DNA of 64,000 nucleotides from an uncultured Gammaproteobacteria bacterium (lineage in GTDB: Bacteria; Pseudomonadota; Gammaproteobacteria; Arenicellales; CALHMG01): assembly GCA_938034705.1 (NCBI GenBank), contig CALHMG010000027.1:1-64000 (forward strand). The letters run 5' to 3'. Position 1 is the first letter of the stretch. The number at the start of each line of letters is the position of its first letter. Positions 1 through 11,817 of the stretch are shown here, one piece after another. The position numbers and the translations under genes are program-made. A model generated the notes under the pieces. It made no database searches. It was not told the DNA's origin and was given only the letters and a program-made list of their open reading frames with translations.

Positions 1-1544
1 AGCGCGGTCTGCAGCAGCGACGACAGGGTCATCAGCACGGGCAGGATGAACAGCGGGTCCTTGGCCGACAGGTCGGTGATCCAGCCGATCCAGGGCGCGT
101 TGCGGATTTCCACGCTGGACAGCAGCACCCAGTACAGCGCGATGAACACCGGGATCTGAATCAGAATAGGCAAACAGCCGCCGAGTGGATTGATCTTCTC
201 GGTTTTGTACAGCGCCATCATTTCCTGATTGAGGCGCGCTCGGTCATCACCATAACGTTCTTTGAGCGTTGCCAGTCGCGGCTGCATTTTCTTCATGCGC
301 GCCATCGACTTGTAGCTGGCCGCGGACAGCGGAAAGAAGATCAGCTTGATGAGGCAGGTGAGAAAGATAATTGCCCAACCCCAGTTGCCGACGACCGAGT
401 GAATCTTGTTCAGGACCCAGAAAAGCGGTTCAGAGATAACCGTGAGGAATCCGAAGTCGACCGTCAGGGGCAGACCCTCGGACTCCTTGGTCAGGTGTTT
501 GCGCTCCTTGGGACCCACAAACAGCCGAGTCTGCAGGTTACCCGTGGAACCCGCCGCAACGTTCACCGGCGCCAGAGTCTTGTAACCGATGGCATAGCGC
601 TGTGGTGCGGTGTTGGCAAACGCGGTTGTGTACAGCTCGATGGGCTGTCCGGCCTTGGGCAGAAAAGCTCCGACAAAGTAGTGCTGCAGCATCGCGACCC
701 AGCCGCTGTCGACCTTGCGCGACAGCACTTCGTCGATCATGTCGTCGAAGCTGATCTTCTGATACTTCTCATCTGGCGTATAGATGGCACCGCCCTTGAA
801 GCTCGGCGCCGCGCTGAGCAGGCCGAAGCCCCCGGAGCTCTCGCCCTCCGTGCGCATCAGCTGCGCGTACAGAAATCCCGACCATGTTTCCGTGGCGTTG
901 TTGGTCACGGCGTAATCGATATCAACGCCGTAGGAATCCCGGGTAAAGGTGAACGTTTTGACGTAGTCGATGCCGGCACCCTTATAAGTGAGTGCAACCT
1001 TGAGTTCGTTCGCGCCGTCGGCGAGTTCGTAGTTCTGTTTTTCGAACTCGTACTGTCGAGTGTGCAGCGGGGTTGAATCCGCGAACGGTCCGGCGGCCGT
1101 GATCAATCCGGTCTGGCTGCGAAAGAGTTCCTGCACGCCATCAACGATTTCGTTCTTCATGACGCTGAAGGGCACGTCCAGTTCTTCGGAACTGCGCGCA
1201 TGCTTGAGCAGCTTAGCGATCGCGATGTCACCGCCGACCGAGTCGATCTCAATCAGCAACAGGTCTGTCTTGACCGTGATGAGCTGGCCGTCTGACTTGA
1301 TCTCACCATCCACCACCGGAGCGGCCGGGGCGGCATTCGACCCGGCCGTGGGTGCAGCATTGCCGCTTACAACAGGTGCGGCCGGCACCGAACCATCCGC
1401 CGCCGGAGCGGTGGGTGTTGCGGTCTCGCCATTAGCCGTCGTCGCAACCTGTGGCGCCGGGGCGTTAAATCGCTCCCACTCCGTCCACAGCATCATCATG
1501 ACGAAGGCCAGTGCAAAGACCAGGAGCATTCGTTGAAAATCCAC
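1..1544 (-). CDS. yidC: Membrane protein insertase YidC (3' end truncated by window edge)
   Basis: Reverse-strand translation from a GTG at 1544 (VDFQRMLLLVFALAF...) reads through LNKIHSVVGNWGWAIIFLTCLIKLIFFPLSAASYKSMARMKKMQP...NPLGGCLPILIQIPVFIALYWVL, typical YidC; next to yidD/rnpA/rpmH. Confidence 0.95.
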   Translation of the reverse strand, partial: MDFQRMLLVFALAFVMMMLWTEWERFNAPAPQVATTANGETATPTAPAADGSVPAAPVVSGNAAPTAGSNAAPAAPVVDGEIKSDGQLITVKTDLLLIEIDSVGGDIAIAKLLKHARSSEELDVPFSVMKNEIVDGVQELFRSQTGLITAAGPFADSTPLHTRQYEFEKQNYELADGANELKVALTYKGAGIDYVKTFTFTRDSYGVDIDYAVTNNATETWSGFLYAQLMRTEGESSGGFGLLSAAPSFKGGAIYTPDEKYQKISFDDMIDEVLSRKVDSGWVAMLQHYFVGAFLPKAGQPIELYTTAFANTAPQRYAIGYKTLAPVNVAAGSTGNLQTRLFVGPKERKHLTKESEGLPLTVDFGFLTVISEPLFWVLNKIHSVVGNWGWAIIFLTCLIKLIFFPLSAASYKSMARMKKMQPRLATLKERYGDDRARLNQEMMALYKTEKINPLGGCLPILIQIPVFIALYWVLLSSVEIRNAPWIGWITDLSAKDPLFILPVLMTLSSLLQTA

Positions 1545-1604
1545 TCGGCTTGTCCTTTATAGATGTAGCCCGTCGACGCAACTCGCGCGTCGGTGTTCGT
1601 TAAA

Positions 1605-1871
1605 TTATTCGTCGCCTGCGGCCGCACCAGAGCGGACAGGCGGAACCGGATCATACCCGCCCGGATGCCATGGGTGGCATCTGCCGATGCGTTTTATTGC
1701 CAGCCAGCTCCCCCGAAATGCGCCAAAACGGTCAACCGCCTCGCCGGCATACGCCGAGCAGCTCGGTTCAAAGCGACATCGCGGCCCCAGCATGGGTGAC
1801 AGCGTATAGCGATACACCGTTATCAAGCCGAGAATAATGCGGCTGATAACGCGCGAGATGAATTCTGCCAT
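1605..1871 (-). CDS. yidD: Membrane protein insertion efficiency factor YidD
   Basis: [42 protein letters not shown]...; start trimmed inside ORF 1605..2000. Confidence 0.9.
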   Translation of the reverse strand: MAEFISRVISRIILGLITVYRYTLSPMLGPRCRFEPSCSAYAGEAVDRFGAFRGSWLAIKRIGRCHPWHPGGYDPVPPVRSGAAAGDE

Positions 1872-1875
1872 GCCG

Positions 1876-2271
1876 TTATCCCCGCCGCCCGGTTGACGTG
1901 CGATACCGGTCAAAATGGGCTTCAAGTGACGCGCGCAGCGTCGCGGCGTCAGCGCCAGCACTGGCACTGCGCGCAATAACGACGTAGTCGAGCGGTGCAA
2001 GATCGTGGTGGGTCACGCGAAAATACTCGCGAATCTGACGCTTGATGCGATTGCGGACGACGGCTTTTTTGGACACCTTTTTAGAGACGGTGATTCCGAG
2101 CCGGGCGTGAGGTCGTTCCCCGTCATGACCCAGCAGCACCGCAAAGGGGTCCGCGCGGCGCCGGTTGTCATCAAACACGCGGCGGTATTCGCGACTGGTC
2201 AACACGCGCAGCTCGCGGCCAAACCGGCGATCTTCGGAACTCACAGCGGTGTTGTCGTTTTCGGGTCGCAT
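1876..2271 (-). CDS. rnpA: Ribonuclease P protein component
   Basis: Contains ...[27 protein letters not shown]...; rpmH-rnpA-yidD-yidC synteny. Confidence 0.93.
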   Translation of the reverse strand: MRPENDNTAVSSEDRRFGRELRVLTSREYRRVFDDNRRRADPFAVLLGHDGERPHARLGITVSKKVSKKAVVRNRIKRQIREYFRVTHHDLAPLDYVVIARSASAGADAATLRASLEAHFDRYRTSTGRRG

Positions 2272-2574
2272 GCCTGGTCGGTGTCTGAGCTTAAGAAGCC
2301 AGGCCGGTTAAGGGTCACGCCGGATCAATTCGCTGATCGATTGCCTGGCGTGGTTTGCCTGGGTGAATTGCGTGAGTCAGTTGCGCATCGAGAGGGTAAC
2401 GGGGCACAGGGCCGATCGCGCCGAACTCGAGAATCTGGCCAGGGCAGCCAAGGCGGGGTGCCTCGGCGGGTTGTGGTTCGCTGTCCCGCGAAAGCCCTGG
2501 CTTTGGAAAACTGGACGACAGACCAGACGCGTCAGTCTGTCTGCTGCTCCTTAATAAGGAACAGCGTCACGGGA

Positions 2575-2712
2575 TCAGGCTGACAGTACCTTGCGGCCGC
2601 GAGCGCGACGGGCATTGATAATGGCGCGGCCGGAACGGGTGGCCATGCGCGCGCGAAACCCGTGGGTGCGCTTGCGCTTGACTTCACTTGGCTGAAAAGT
2701 TCTCTTGCTCAT
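2575..2712 (-). CDS. rpmH: 50S ribosomal protein L34
   Basis: [45 protein letters not shown]. Confidence 0.97.
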   Translation of the reverse strand: MSKRTFQPSEVKRKRTHGFRARMATRSGRAIINARRARGRKVLSA

Positions 2713-3126
2713 TGCTTTGGCTTCACTGGTAACGTGCGTATCGAGGTGATGGTGTTGTTCAGTTTCCGCGGTGCGGCGCCTGGATTTCGAAAGCAGAACT
2801 TTCAGCGCCCGGCGCCCCACGGGGCCGCCCGGTCAACGCGGGTTGCGAACATTAAAGGCGGTCAACTGATGTGTCAATGACCGAACGCATGAATTCGGGC
2901 GCTTGGCCGGCAAGGCTGACAACCTTGTTGAGCTTTCGCCACCTCTTTGGCGTTGCTGACCCACGTGGAACCGACGATTGGTCATACAGTCTCGCTCTCG
3001 CGGGCCGAATATCAACGGCATCTCAACTGCATCTCAACTGGCATCGACGGTCACCCGGCGATAGACTCCCCCGCCCGGTTTTCGCCGGCTGTCCACCACC
3101 CCCCTTGCAAGTACGCGGAGACCGTT

Positions 3127-4488
3127 TTGTCGACCCCACCGATCTGGCAACACTGCCTTACTCGACTCGAGCATGAACTGGAAGACAATGAGTTCAATAC
3201 GTGGATCATGCCACTGCACGCTCGAGAAGGTGTGGGCAATCAACGGCTGGAACTGCTGGCGCCAAACACCTACGTCAGAGACCGGGTGAGCAAGGATTAC
3301 CTCGAACGCTATATCTCCCAGTACTGCGCACCGTACAACGTCAGTATCGCCGTTGGTGAATTCAACACCGCTTCCGCGAGTCCCGAGGCCGACGCGAACC
3401 TGGCTTCATCCACCTTCAGTGGCGGCCAGAATTCTCCGGCCACGCCGAAGCCCGGCAGCTCCGGTCGCGGCAGCGGACGACTCAACCGAACGTTCACCTT
3501 CCAGAATCACGTCGAGGGTAAGTCGAACTCATTCGCGCGCGCATCGGCCGTGCAGGTTGGCCAGAACCCGGGCCAGGGTTACAACCCCCTGTTTATTTAC
3601 GGAGGAGTCGGTCTCGGCAAAACGCATCTCATGCAGGCCGCCGGCAACCTGATCGTCGACAATAACCCGAACGCACGGGTCTCGTATGTTCACGCCGAAC
3701 ACTTCGTGTCGGACATGGTGAGCGCGATCCAGTCCAACCAGATGCACAACTTCAAGAAGAACTACCGTTCACTCGATGCGCTGCTGATCGATGACATCCA
3801 GTTCTTCAGTGGCAAGACGTCGAGTCAGGAAGAGTTCTTTCACACGTTCAACGAACTCACCGGACGCAACAAGCAGATCATCATCACCAGCGACAGCTTC
3901 CCGAAAGACATCAAGGGCATTGAGGATCGCATCATTTCCCGTCTGGGCAGCGGCCTGCAGGTGGCGATTGAGCCACCCGAGCTTGAAACACGCGTCGCGA
4001 TTCTCAACAACAAGGCAGAAACCCTCGACGCCGACCTGCCCGTGGAAGTGGCTTTTTTTGTCGCCGAAAACGTTCGCGACAACGTGCGAAGCCTGGAAGG
4101 CGCGCTGCAGAGTATCGTCGCCATGAGCCGCTTCACCAGTCGCAGTATCGATGTCGACCTGGCACGTGAGGCCCTGCGACATGTCCTCAAGCATCAGGAA
4201 CAGCAGGTCAACATCGACAACATCATCAGCGAGGTTTGCGAGTACTGTGGAATCCGCCGCACCGACCTGATGTCGAAGAGTCGCAAAAAGCGCATCGCCG
4301 AAACGCGTCAGATCGCCATGGCCCTGTGTCGCGAGCTGACCAACAAGAGCCTGCCCGAGATTGGTGACGCTTTCGGGCGCGACCACACGACGGTCCTCAA
4401 CGCCTGCAAACGCATCAAGGAAAAGCGCGGCTCGGACAGCAAGATCGCCGAAGACTGGAATACGCTGTATCGACGCCTCGGCGGCTGA
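3127..4488 (+). CDS. dnaA: Chromosomal replication initiator DnaA (probable TTG start; ORF open from 2947)
   Basis: GGVGLGKTHLMQAAGN, DALLIDDIQFFSGK, C-terminal GRDHTTVLNACKRI; N-terminal domain starts LSTPPIWQHCLTRLEHEL. Confidence 0.95.
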   Translation: MSTPPIWQHCLTRLEHELEDNEFNTWIMPLHAREGVGNQRLELLAPNTYVRDRVSKDYLERYISQYCAPYNVSIAVGEFNTASASPEADANLASSTFSGGQNSPATPKPGSSGRGSGRLNRTFTFQNHVEGKSNSFARASAVQVGQNPGQGYNPLFIYGGVGLGKTHLMQAAGNLIVDNNPNARVSYVHAEHFVSDMVSAIQSNQMHNFKKNYRSLDALLIDDIQFFSGKTSSQEEFFHTFNELTGRNKQIIITSDSFPKDIKGIEDRIISRLGSGLQVAIEPPELETRVAILNNKAETLDADLPVEVAFFVAENVRDNVRSLEGALQSIVAMSRFTSRSIDVDLAREALRHVLKHQEQQVNIDNIISEVCEYCGIRRTDLMSKSRKKRIAETRQIAMALCRELTNKSLPEIGDAFGRDHTTVLNACKRIKEKRGSDSKIAEDWNTLYRRLGG

Positions 4489-4559
4489 ATCGGCAACCGG
4501 GTGTCCGTACATCGCGGGCCTGTGCGTATCTCTGTGGACGACACCTGACTGCCTTTGGC

Positions 4560-4745
4560 AAGATGCGGTGCGGGCCTGACTTATTCACAGTCCTCGCACA
4601 CCACCCAGAAGCTGATCACAATGTTTTGCACAGGGTTTAGATCAAGGTAAGTATTTGATCTGAATGCAGATTTAGAGTTCTATCCAGTTATCCACAAACC
4701 CAACAGACTACTACTACAAACCTTATGAAAATAAAAATAGATAGA
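4560..4745. other. oriC: Candidate chromosomal origin oriC (dnaA-dnaN intergenic)
   Basis: DnaA boxes TTATTCACA (4581-4589) and TTATCCACA (4688-4696), then CTACTACTAC (4708-4717) and an A/T-rich tract (TTATGAAAATAAAAATAG). Confidence 0.7.
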
Positions 4746-5825
4746 GAACAGATTCTCAAACCGCTTGGATTTGTGAGTAACGTCGTCGAGCGTCGTCAGA
4801 CGTTACCGATTCTGGCTAACGTTCACGCACGCAGTGACGGCGAAACCCTGCACCTCACCGGCACCGATCTTGAGGTCGAAGTCTCCTGTCAGGTCGACGG
4901 GGTTTCCGGAGGCAAGGGCGAGTGCACGATGACCGCACGCAAGCTCTTTGACATCTGTCGCGCGCTGCCGGAGAACGCCACCCTGGAACTGTCAGTCACC
5001 GGCGAGAAAGCCGAAATCAAATCCGGCAAGAGTCGCTTCACGCTGCAGACACTGCCGGCGACTGATTTCCCCAGACTCGAAACCCAGACCTGGGAAGAGC
5101 GCATCGTCATGCCGCAGTCGGGTCTCAAGGATCTTCTCGACCGCACCGCGTTTTCGATGGCCCACCAGGATGTTCGCTACTACCTGAACGGATTGCTCGT
5201 TGAGCGTCACAAGGGCCTGTTGCGTACGGTCGCTACCGACGGACACCGACTGGCCAAGAGCGATCTCAAGGTTGAGGGCGGTGACTCGACGCCGCGTCAG
5301 GCGATTGTGCCGCGCAAGGCGATTCTTGAACTGAGCCGTTTGCTCACCGATGGCGACGAGCCGGTCACACTTGAGTTCAGCAATAACCACATGCGCGCTG
5401 AAGCCGGTACCGTGGTGTTTACCAGCAAGCTGATTGACGGTCGATTCCCCGACTACCAGGCCGTGATGGCGCCCGAGCTCGATACGGTACTGACCGTGTC
5501 CCGAGGCGAGTTTCTCGACGTGCTCAGCCGCGCGGCGATCCTGACCAACGAGAAGTTTCGCGGTATCCGGCTGATGATGGATAAAGGCCGTATGGAAGTC
5601 ACCGCGCACAATCCGGAGCAGGAACGGGCAAGTGACGAAATGGCCGTGGACTATGACGGCGGCCCGATTGAGATCGGTTTCAACGTCAGCTACCTGATGG
5701 ATGCGCTGAAGGCCCTGCCCGGCGATGATGTCGAGCTGCGACTGAAAGACGCCAACAGCAGCTGCACGCTGAATGCGCCCGGTGACGAAGACACCCTGTA
5801 TCTGGTGATGCCGATGCGGCTGTAG
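4725..5825 (+). CDS. dnaN: DNA polymerase III beta clamp
   Basis: 366 aa; MKIKIDREQILKPLGFVSNVVERRQTLPILANV...; C-terminal YLVMPMRL. Confidence 0.97.
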   Translation: MKIKIDREQILKPLGFVSNVVERRQTLPILANVHARSDGETLHLTGTDLEVEVSCQVDGVSGGKGECTMTARKLFDICRALPENATLELSVTGEKAEIKSGKSRFTLQTLPATDFPRLETQTWEERIVMPQSGLKDLLDRTAFSMAHQDVRYYLNGLLVERHKGLLRTVATDGHRLAKSDLKVEGGDSTPRQAIVPRKAILELSRLLTDGDEPVTLEFSNNHMRAEAGTVVFTSKLIDGRFPDYQAVMAPELDTVLTVSRGEFLDVLSRAAILTNEKFRGIRLMMDKGRMEVTAHNPEQERASDEMAVDYDGGPIEIGFNVSYLMDALKALPGDDVELRLKDANSSCTLNAPGDEDTLYLVMPMRL

Positions 5826-5849
5826 TCCGCGCCAACTGGCCTGTCACCC

Positions 5850-5879
5850 AGCCCTGCTGAATCAGCAGGGCTTTTTTTG
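5850..5879 (+). terminator. Rho-independent terminator of dnaN
   Basis: AGCCCTGCTGAATCAGCAGGGCT followed by TTTTTTT. Confidence 0.9.
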
Positions 5880-5893
5880 TTCCACGTGAAACG
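5878..5893. promoter_or_regulatory. parS-like ParB site 1
   Basis: TGTTCCACGTGAAACG; close to parS consensus TGTTTCACGTGAAACA. Confidence 0.85.
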
Positions 5894-5968
5894 TCGCTGC
5901 AGGCGGCGGCTTCTCTCGATCACCCGCCACGTCTGGCGGGCGCCAGGACCGCTGGCGCGGTGTGCTCG

Positions 5969-5984
5969 GGTTCCACGTGAAACA
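5969..5984. promoter_or_regulatory. parS-like ParB site 2
   Basis: GGTTCCACGTGAAACA. Confidence 0.85.
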
Positions 5985-5996
5985 CCCTCAGTCCGA

Positions 5997-6317
5997 CTAC
6001 TTTGCAGCCGGGAGGCTGGCAAAGTATGCAGCCAGATTAGCCATGTCCTGGTCAGACAGCGTCGACACCATCGGTGCCATCTGGGCGGAATTGGCGCCCT
6101 TGCGCTGACCACTCTTGAACGCCTTGAGCTGGCTTTCGAGGTAGGCGGCTTTCTGTCCGGCGAGGTTCGGGAACATTGGCGAGATGCCGACACCGTTGGC
6201 GCCGTGGCAGGCGATGCACACGGTTGCCTTGGCCTTGCCGGCAGCGATATCTCCGGCGGCCTGGGCCAGCGGGCTGAGCAGGAGCAGGACGGCTGCGGCG
6301 AGAGTTCTGAGAGTCAT
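5997..6317 (-). CDS. Small c-type cytochrome (single haem, exported)
   Basis: Signal peptide [29 protein letters not shown] haem motif; [24 protein letters not shown]. Confidence 0.9.
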   Translation of the reverse strand: MTLRTLAAAVLLLLSPLAQAAGDIAAGKAKATVCIACHGANGVGISPMFPNLAGQKAAYLESQLKAFKSGQRKGANSAQMAPMVSTLSDQDMANLAAYFASLPAAK

Positions 6318-6576
6318 GAGGATTCCTTGTGTGGGTGTGCATGGCGTGTCGTCTGATATCCAACTCAGCTTAGACGGTCCCTTCGAACAAGTTTTCACAG
6401 CGCGCCGACTGGCCTTCAGACGACAGCCCTTGCCTCATCCCGTCGCCCGCAGGATCGTCGCAGACACGGAGTCTGAGCGCCGCTGCGGGTCGATCCCGTC
6501 AGCATCGTCCCCTTCGGTCTGCGGTGGTCTCGCAGGCACCCGCGGCGCTTCAGCGGGCGTCGATCGGTCGCGTGGG

Positions 6577-6592
6577 GTTCCACGTGAAACGC
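6577..6592. promoter_or_regulatory. parS-like ParB site 3
   Basis: GTTCCACGTGAAAC core (6577-6590) in the cytochrome c-gyrB gap. Confidence 0.85.
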
Positions 6593-6644
6593 CTCTTCGG
6601 AGCCTGTTGCAGCGCACGTGTCTGGCTCACCGACGGGGCGCTGA

Positions 6645-9239
<2,595 letters not shown>

Positions 9240-9247
9240 AGGCGTCC

Positions 9248-9592
9248 GTGCTCGGCTGCGCCTGCGCGCGGGCGCGTGACCCGAACACCGCTGTCTTGAG
9301 TCCAGCGCAAAGCACTCATCGCTTTGCAAATAGCAATCTAACGGTGATGGGTGCAGGTGCTCGGCTGCGCCTGTGCGCGGGCGCGTGACGCCAACACTGC
9401 AGGCCTCTAGTCCAACGCAAAGCACTCATCGCTTCGCAAAGAATAATCCAACGGTGATGGGTGCGAGTGCTCGGCTGCGCCTGTGCGGTCGCGTGACCCG
9501 AACACCGCAGGCCTCTAGTCCAACGCAAAGCACTCATCGCTCTGCAAAGAACAATCCAGTAGAGATGGGTGCAGGTGCTCGGCTGGCGCCTA
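9248..9592. repeat. Tandem repeat of about 109 bp, 3 full copies plus partial
   Basis: GTGCTCGGCTG... begins at 9248, 9357, 9467 and 9575; copies share GCAAAGCACTCATCGC and GATGGGTGC. Confidence 0.9.
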
Positions 9593-9964
9593 GTGCAGCT
9601 GGCCCGGGATGGCCAGGCGAAAGACCGGTACCTTGGCATCGAACTCGGTGCCGTCGTCGGCGCGCATCTGGTAGCTGCCGCTCATGGTACCGACCGGTGT
9701 TTTCAGTATCGCGCCGCTGGTATAGCGGTGCTGTTCGCCGGGTTTCAGATGGGGCTGCTGTCCAACAACACCGTCGCCACGAACTTCCTCAACGCCTTCG
9801 TCGCCGTCCGTGATGATCCAGTGGCGCGTCAGCAGCTGTGCGGGTTCTTCCCCGATGTTATCGATGGTGATGTGGTAGGCGAAGACATAGCGATTGTTTT
9901 CAGGTTCTGACTGTGCGGCGAGATACTCGGTCTGCACGTTCACGTCGAAGTTGTATTTGTCCAT
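9590..9964 (-). CDS. apaG: ApaG family protein
   Basis: [56 protein letters not shown]-type ApaG sequence; downstream of apaH. Confidence 0.93.
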   Translation of the reverse strand: MDKYNFDVNVQTEYLAAQSEPENNRYVFAYHITIDNIGEEPAQLLTRHWIITDGDEGVEEVRGDGVVGQQPHLKPGEQHRYTSGAILKTPVGTMSGSYQMRADDGTEFDAKVPVFRLAIPGQLH

Positions 9965-10093
9965 ACGGTCCGGTCCAAATCGCTCAAGTTTCGTCTTCGA
10001 CGAACTGACGTATTTTGTTATCAGTGTTGTTCTGGCAGGTTTTCGGTCGGTCGAGCTTAACCGAGTTGTGCAGCAAGGCAATACATCAGTCAC

Positions 10094-10109
10094 TGTTTCA
10101 CGTGGCGCA
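10094..10109. promoter_or_regulatory. Degenerate parS-like site
   Basis: TGTTTCACGTGGCGCA; reverse complement TGCGCCACGTGAAACA, two mismatches to sites 1-3; intergenic apaH-apaG. Confidence 0.45.
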
Positions 10110-10139
10110 GGCGCGAATCTCAACCGTGTTGACGCACAA

Positions 10140-10952
10140 TTAGCCGCAGTCGATGGCAAACACAGCCTCTGGACCCGGTTCAAAACGCAGAGCGGTCAGG
10201 GATCTACCCCACAGACATCCGCTATCAAGACACACGACGGGGCCTTCTGCGATCAAACCCAGACTCGACCAGTGCCCGAAGATAATACGACTTTCCAGCG
10301 CGCAACGACCCGCGGACTCGAACCAGGGAACGAGGCCTTCCGGTTGTTGGCCCGGAGGACCCTTGAATTTGAGGTCCAGTCGATGCTCGCTGTCGAGGTA
10401 GCGCATGCGCGTCAGAATGTTCGTTATGCAGCGAAGCCGCTCGGCGCCGCCCAGAGACTCGCGCCAGCGTCTGGGTTTGTTGCCGTACATCTCGTTCAGA
10501 AAGACCTCGGGCCTGTCGCCGCGCAACTCGAGTTCGACTTCGCGCGCCGCCGCCATCGTCCTGCTTTCATCCCACAGCGGATGGATACCGGCGTGCACCA
10601 TAAGCAGCTTGCGCGCCTCGTCATGGTGGGCGAGCGGCTGACGGCGTAACCAGTCCAGAAGCTCGGCACTGTCGGCCGCGTCAATGATCGGTGCAATGGT
10701 GTCTTTGCCGCGGGGTTCAACCACGCCGCAGGCGGCAGCTAACAGGTGCAGGTCGTGGTTGCCGAGCACCGTGACCGCGCTGGCACCAAGACTTTTGACA
10801 AACCTGAGTGTCTCGAGGGATTTGGGTCCTCGGTTAACGAGGTCTCCCGTAAACCACACGGTGTCGCGCGCGGGATCAAAGGCGAGTTTTTCAAGCAGGG
10901 CCTGAAGCGGGTCCAGGCAGCCCTGGATATCGCCGATTGCGTACAACGCCAC
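10140..10952 (-). CDS. apaH: Bis(5'-nucleosyl)-tetraphosphatase, symmetrical
   Basis: [23 protein letters not shown]...[20 protein letters not shown]...[11 protein letters not shown]. Confidence 0.95.
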   Translation of the reverse strand: MALYAIGDIQGCLDPLQALLEKLAFDPARDTVWFTGDLVNRGPKSLETLRFVKSLGASAVTVLGNHDLHLLAAACGVVEPRGKDTIAPIIDAADSAELLDWLRRQPLAHHDEARKLLMVHAGIHPLWDESRTMAAAREVELELRGDRPEVFLNEMYGNKPRRWRESLGGAERLRCITNILTRMRYLDSEHRLDLKFKGPPGQQPEGLVPWFESAGRCALESRIIFGHWSSLGLIAEGPVVCLDSGCLWGRSLTALRFEPGPEAVFAIDCG

Positions 10953-10969
10953 CGTCGGGATCTCTTGTC

Positions 10970-11746
10970 TTATTCCGGCGGGTTGCCGTCCCAGATGAGG
11001 TTTTCCCGGCGCTGCAAGTAACCCTCACGAACAAAAATGTACGGGTCCAGCTGCATTTTCAGCAGTCGATCGGTGCGCAAAAGTCGATAGCGAACGTCGG
11101 TTACCTCAAGCGCTCGAAGCCCGAGCCTTGTACCGGAGCCTTCGACCAGCAAGATCGGATCGGTTCCAAAAAAATACGGCAGGCGGCCAACGGTATCGCG
11201 AACGTTGCTCGGGCCGAGGATCGGCAGCACCAGATACGGTCCATCGCCGACTCCCCAGCGCGCCAGCGTCTGTCCGAAGTCTTCATCGTTCTTTGGCAGA
11301 TCAACGTGCTTCGCAACGTCGAACAGCCCCGCAATACCCACCGTTGTGTTAAGCAAAAACCGCGTAGTGTCCTCGACGGCCTGTCCAACCTTGCCCTGCA
11401 GGAGATCGTTGATGATGGTTGTCGGCTCAAACAGGTTGCTGAAGAAGTTGCCGACGCCGGTCGTTACGGGGCTCGGCAACTTACTGTAGCCCCGGGCCAC
11501 AGGTGCGAGAATCGCTTTGTCGATCTTGTTGTTGAAGCTGTACATCGCGCGATTGAAGTTCTCCCAGGGATCACCTTCATCAAATTCAGCCTCCTGGTCT
11601 TCCTGCGCCTGGGCTGTCGCTGGTGCCGGTTTGGACGAGGTCGTGGCGCAACCGCCCAGCACCACGCTGAACCCCAGCAGGACGCTCAGCGTTAAAGCCG
11701 GAAAAATATTCGCGGTGGGATCGGTCTGTTTTTGCTTGTTCATCAT
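10970..11746 (-). CDS. mlaA: MlaA/VacJ family lipoprotein
   Basis: Lipobox LGGCATTS; DPWENFNRAMYSFNNKIDKAILAPVARGY; LVLPILGPSNVRDTVG. Confidence 0.93.
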   Translation of the reverse strand: MMNKQKQTDPTANIFPALTLSVLLGFSVVLGGCATTSSKPAPATAQAQEDQEAEFDEGDPWENFNRAMYSFNNKIDKAILAPVARGYSKLPSPVTTGVGNFFSNLFEPTTIINDLLQGKVGQAVEDTTRFLLNTTVGIAGLFDVAKHVDLPKNDEDFGQTLARWGVGDGPYLVLPILGPSNVRDTVGRLPYFFGTDPILLVEGSGTRLGLRALEVTDVRYRLLRTDRLLKMQLDPYIFVREGYLQRRENLIWDGNPPE

Positions 11747-11817
11747 AAATTTCAGTTAAGACTGAGATTGCGCGATTCGCAAATACTAACGCAGGCATTT
11801 CATCCGAGTCTGTAGTC

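Noticed and set aside
2713-3126. oriC between rpmH and dnaA, as in Pseudomonas
   Set aside because: No TTATNCACA boxes or AT-rich tract seen there, unlike the dnaA-dnaN gap
3769-4512. Long antisense ORF opposite dnaA (and similar antisense ORFs over gyrB, glyS, rhlB, ybbP)
   Set aside because: Shadow frames of GC-rich genes; the sense strand encodes well-recognised proteins
9316-9813. Overlapping ORFs across the 109-bp repeats (e.g. 9316..9639 -, 9373..9813 +)
   Set aside because: They run through non-coding tandem repeats of 108-110 bp and into apaG antisense; Arg/Ser/Cys-rich composition typical of high-GC spurious frames
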